Shown here: positions 5,126 through 7,039 of the stretch, piece by piece
How positions within the stretch are numbered: position 1 is the first letter of the stretch
Layout: each line of letters begins with the position of its first letter
Assembly (NCBI GenBank): GCA_023416875.1
Contig: JAEZGT010000148.1
Span: forward strand, 1-7,039
Origin: Pseudomonadota bacterium
GTDB taxonomy: Bacteria; Pseudomonadota; Gammaproteobacteria; Pseudomonadales; Cellvibrionaceae
Reading direction: 5' to 3'
DNA: 7,039 nucleotides
The notes under the pieces: model-generated
Seen by the model: only the letters and a program-made list of their open reading frames with translations
Databases searched by the model: none
What the model was told of the DNA's origin: nothing
Position numbers and translations under genes: made by a program

Positions 5126-7039
5126 CGCGACTGCAGAATCTCAATATCAGCGCCAAACTGACACTGATTACGGTGGCTTCAGCCACGGTGGCGCTCTTGT
5201 GTGTATTGATCGCGTTTGTGGTGCAGGATCTGCGCTTGGTGAAAAGGATCAAGGCTGAGCAGGTGGAATCGCAGTTGTCGATTCTCACCGGCAATCTCGC
5301 CAATGCACTGGTGCAAAACGATCTGCACACCGTCGATTACCTTCTAAAAAATGGCACCAGCGCCCACGGCATAGTGGCCGTCACTGTGTACAACCGTCAG
5401 GGCGAAGTGCTGTCACAGTATCCGGTGGTGGCTGGAAAGCTTACCCCGCTGCCCAGCCCCGAAGGTTTCGATTTTTCCGCGCTCAGCTATCGCCGTCCCA
5501 TCGAATGGCGCGGCAGCCAAGTCGGCTCCCTTGAAGCGCAGGTCAGCTATGCGGATATCGAACTGCGCAGTGTGTATATGGGCACCTATTCCGCGCTGGC
5601 CTTTTTATTTGCGCTGACCATAGCGGCGTTGGTGGCTTGGCTGGTGCAAAAAATCGTCTCTCAACCGCTGTTGCAGCTTCACCGTTTGTCCCGCGCGGTA
5701 ATGGAGACGGGTAATTACAGTTTGCGCGCCGACGTCACTGGCCGTGACGAATTGGGCCAATTGGGTGAAGCGTTCAATCAGATGCTCAGCCAGATCGAAC
5801 AGCGCGATCTGATGATGGAGCGCCAAGTCAGTCAGCGCACCCGCGAATTGCAGAAACTCGCCGATGAATTCCGCTACCGCGCGCTGCACGATCCGCTCAC
5901 CGGTCTGCCCAACCGCGCCCTGCTCAACGAAGAATTCAACCGCGCCGCCGCCCACGCCAAACGCGCGGGCAAACAATTCGCGGTGCTGTTGCTGGATCTG
6001 GACAACTTCAAATGCATCAACGACAACTACGGCCACGATGTGGGCGACGAGCTGCTCAAACTGGCTGCGACCAAAATTCGTGGCGCGCTGCGCGGGGAGG
6101 ATATCGTCTGCCGGGTCGGTGGTGACGAGTTCATCGTATTGGTGGAAAGTGTGCAGAGCCTGCAGCAGATCGAGACAATTGGCCAGGGGTTGCTGCAGGC
6201 ATTGCAAGACAATCTACAGGTGGCCGGCCGCTCTCTCAATGTGGGCGTCAGCATCGGCGCCAGCATTTTTCCCCAGCATGGGCAGGATTTGAACGAGCTG
6301 AAGCGCAATGCCGATATCGCCATGTATTGCGCGAAAGAGGCGGGCAAAAGCCGCTTGATGATCTACGAAGTGGCGATGGGCAAGGCCAATCTGAACAAGC
6401 TCGCGCTGCAAAACGAACTCAAGCAGGCCATCCAGAGACGTGAATTGGAATTGCACTTTCAGCCGCAATTGGATGTGGCGCAGAACCGTTTGGTGGGCTG
6501 TGAAGTATTGGTGCGCTGGCACCACCGCAAACACGGGCTGTTAATGCCGGGGGACTTTCTCGCTTTTGCAGAGGAATGCGGTGTCATTCGCCCCATCGAT
6601 TACCAAGTACTGCGGCAAGCTTGCCGTCAGAGCCAGAAATGGCGCCTGGATTACAGCCTGGAAATTCCGGTGGCGGTGAATATCGCTAATGTCCACTTCC
6701 AGGATTTGGACCTGCTGGACGAAGTGCGCGCGATTCTGCGCGAAACCCAATTGCCACCGGGCATGTTGACCATCGAATTTTCCGAAACAGTACTGCTCGA
6801 CGATTCGGCGACCGCACAGGAGGTGGTGACCGGCTTGCGGCGCATGGGGGTGAAGACCACGCTGGATGGCTTTGGCGCCGGCCTGTTTGCGGTTTCCCAC
6901 TTACACACTATTCATCTCGACAGCATCAAGCTGGACCAGTCGCTCTACCGCAGCATCGCCCGCGACCCTGACGAGCGCCGCCTCACCCGTGGGCTGTTGG
7001 CTTTTACCCGCGAACTCGGGGTCAACCTGATCGCCGAGG
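5122..7039 (+). CDS. Membrane-bound GGDEF/EAL c-di-GMP signalling protein, 3'-truncated by the window edge
   Basis: 639 residues are present; the end of the EAL domain is cut off. In order: membrane segment 1 (about 12-34); a periplasmic sensor region of about 120 residues that may be CHASE8-like; membrane segment 2 (about 155-176); HAMP (about 177-229, DELGQLGEAFNQM); a short coiled coil; GGDEF (about 252-415); EAL (about 425 on). The cyclase half looks active: HDPLTGLPNR, DLDNFKCINDNYGHD, intact GGDEF (333-337) and an inhibitory RxxD site (Arg324-Asp327) five residues before it. In the EAL half the signature is EVL (461-463), with Asn520, Glu552, Lys603 and Glu639 kept. The usual DDFGTG is DGFGAG (582-587), losing the second aspartate, so phosphodiesterase activity may be weak or absent. 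The start at 5122 has only a weak GGGA upstream. GTG at 5107 is an in-frame alternative. Confidence 0.95.
   Translation, partial: MTRLQNLNISAKLTLITVASATVALLCVLIAFVVQDLRLVKRIKAEQVESQLSILTGNLANALVQNDLHTVDYLLKNGTSAHGIVAVTVYNRQGEVLSQYPVVAGKLTPLPSPEGFDFSALSYRRPIEWRGSQVGSLEAQVSYADIELRSVYMGTYSALAFLFALTIAALVAWLVQKIVSQPLLQLHRLSRAVMETGNYSLRADVTGRDELGQLGEAFNQMLSQIEQRDLMMERQVSQRTRELQKLADEFRYRALHDPLTGLPNRALLNEEFNRAAAHAKRAGKQFAVLLLDLDNFKCINDNYGHDVGDELLKLAATKIRGALRGEDIVCRVGGDEFIVLVESVQSLQQIETIGQGLLQALQDNLQVAGRSLNVGVSIGASIFPQHGQDLNELKRNADIAMYCAKEAGKSRLMIYEVAMGKANLNKLALQNELKQAIQRRELELHFQPQLDVAQNRLVGCEVLVRWHHRKHGLLMPGDFLAFAEECGVIRPIDYQVLRQACRQSQKWRLDYSLEIPVAVNIANVHFQDLDLLDEVRAILRETQLPPGMLTIEFSETVLLDDSATAQEVVTGLRRMGVKTTLDGFGAGLFAVSHLHTIHLDSIKLDQSLYRSIARDPDERRLTRGLLAFTRELGVNLIAE

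Overview
This window looks like ordinary chromosomal housekeeping DNA from a gammaproteobacterium. The evidence is a GroEL ending in a Gly/Met-rich tail, a 193-residue iron superoxide dismutase, a 506-residue class I fumarase and a PhhB that begins with the Cys-x-x-Cys-Arg N-terminus I remember from pseudomonads. Base composition is moderate to slightly GC-rich. A Pseudomonas- or Cellvibrio-like lineage is my best guess; the sequence alone does not prove it. Every supported gene is on the + strand, and I see no insertion sequence, CRISPR array, integrase, rRNA or valid tRNA.

Layout: (1) 1-1204 is the 3' three-quarters of groEL, closed by a strong intrinsic terminator. (2) 1360-1941 is a complete sodB with its own terminator. 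(3) 1992-2211 is a 220-bp noncoding stretch with a 10-bp direct repeat and two inverted repeats. (4) 2212-2949 encodes an unrecognised protein with one membrane segment and a long coiled-coil tail; a terminator-like hairpin overlaps its stop codon. (5) 3014-4534 is a class I fumarase, followed 24 bp later by phhB (4559-4897), probably as one transcript. (6) 4898-5121 is a regulatory-looking gap with a perfect TATAAT box, inverted repeats upstream of it and a structured leader. (7) From 5122 to the window end runs a membrane-bound GGDEF/EAL protein with an intact diguanylate cyclase half and an altered EAL half.

Functionally, GroEL (folding), SodB (superoxide removal) and fumarase (TCA cycle, with an oxidant-labile iron-sulfur cluster) fit together as core metabolism plus protection. 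PhhB recycles the pterin cofactor used by phenylalanine hydroxylase. The last gene belongs to c-di-GMP signalling and appears to be a separate transcription unit.

I did not find a clear new biological system. The points most worth a second look are a perfect 11-bp inverted repeat that would hide the phhB start codon in mRNA, the long leader of the GGDEF/EAL gene with overlapping alternative hairpins and small reading frames, and a missing catalytic aspartate in the EAL domain.
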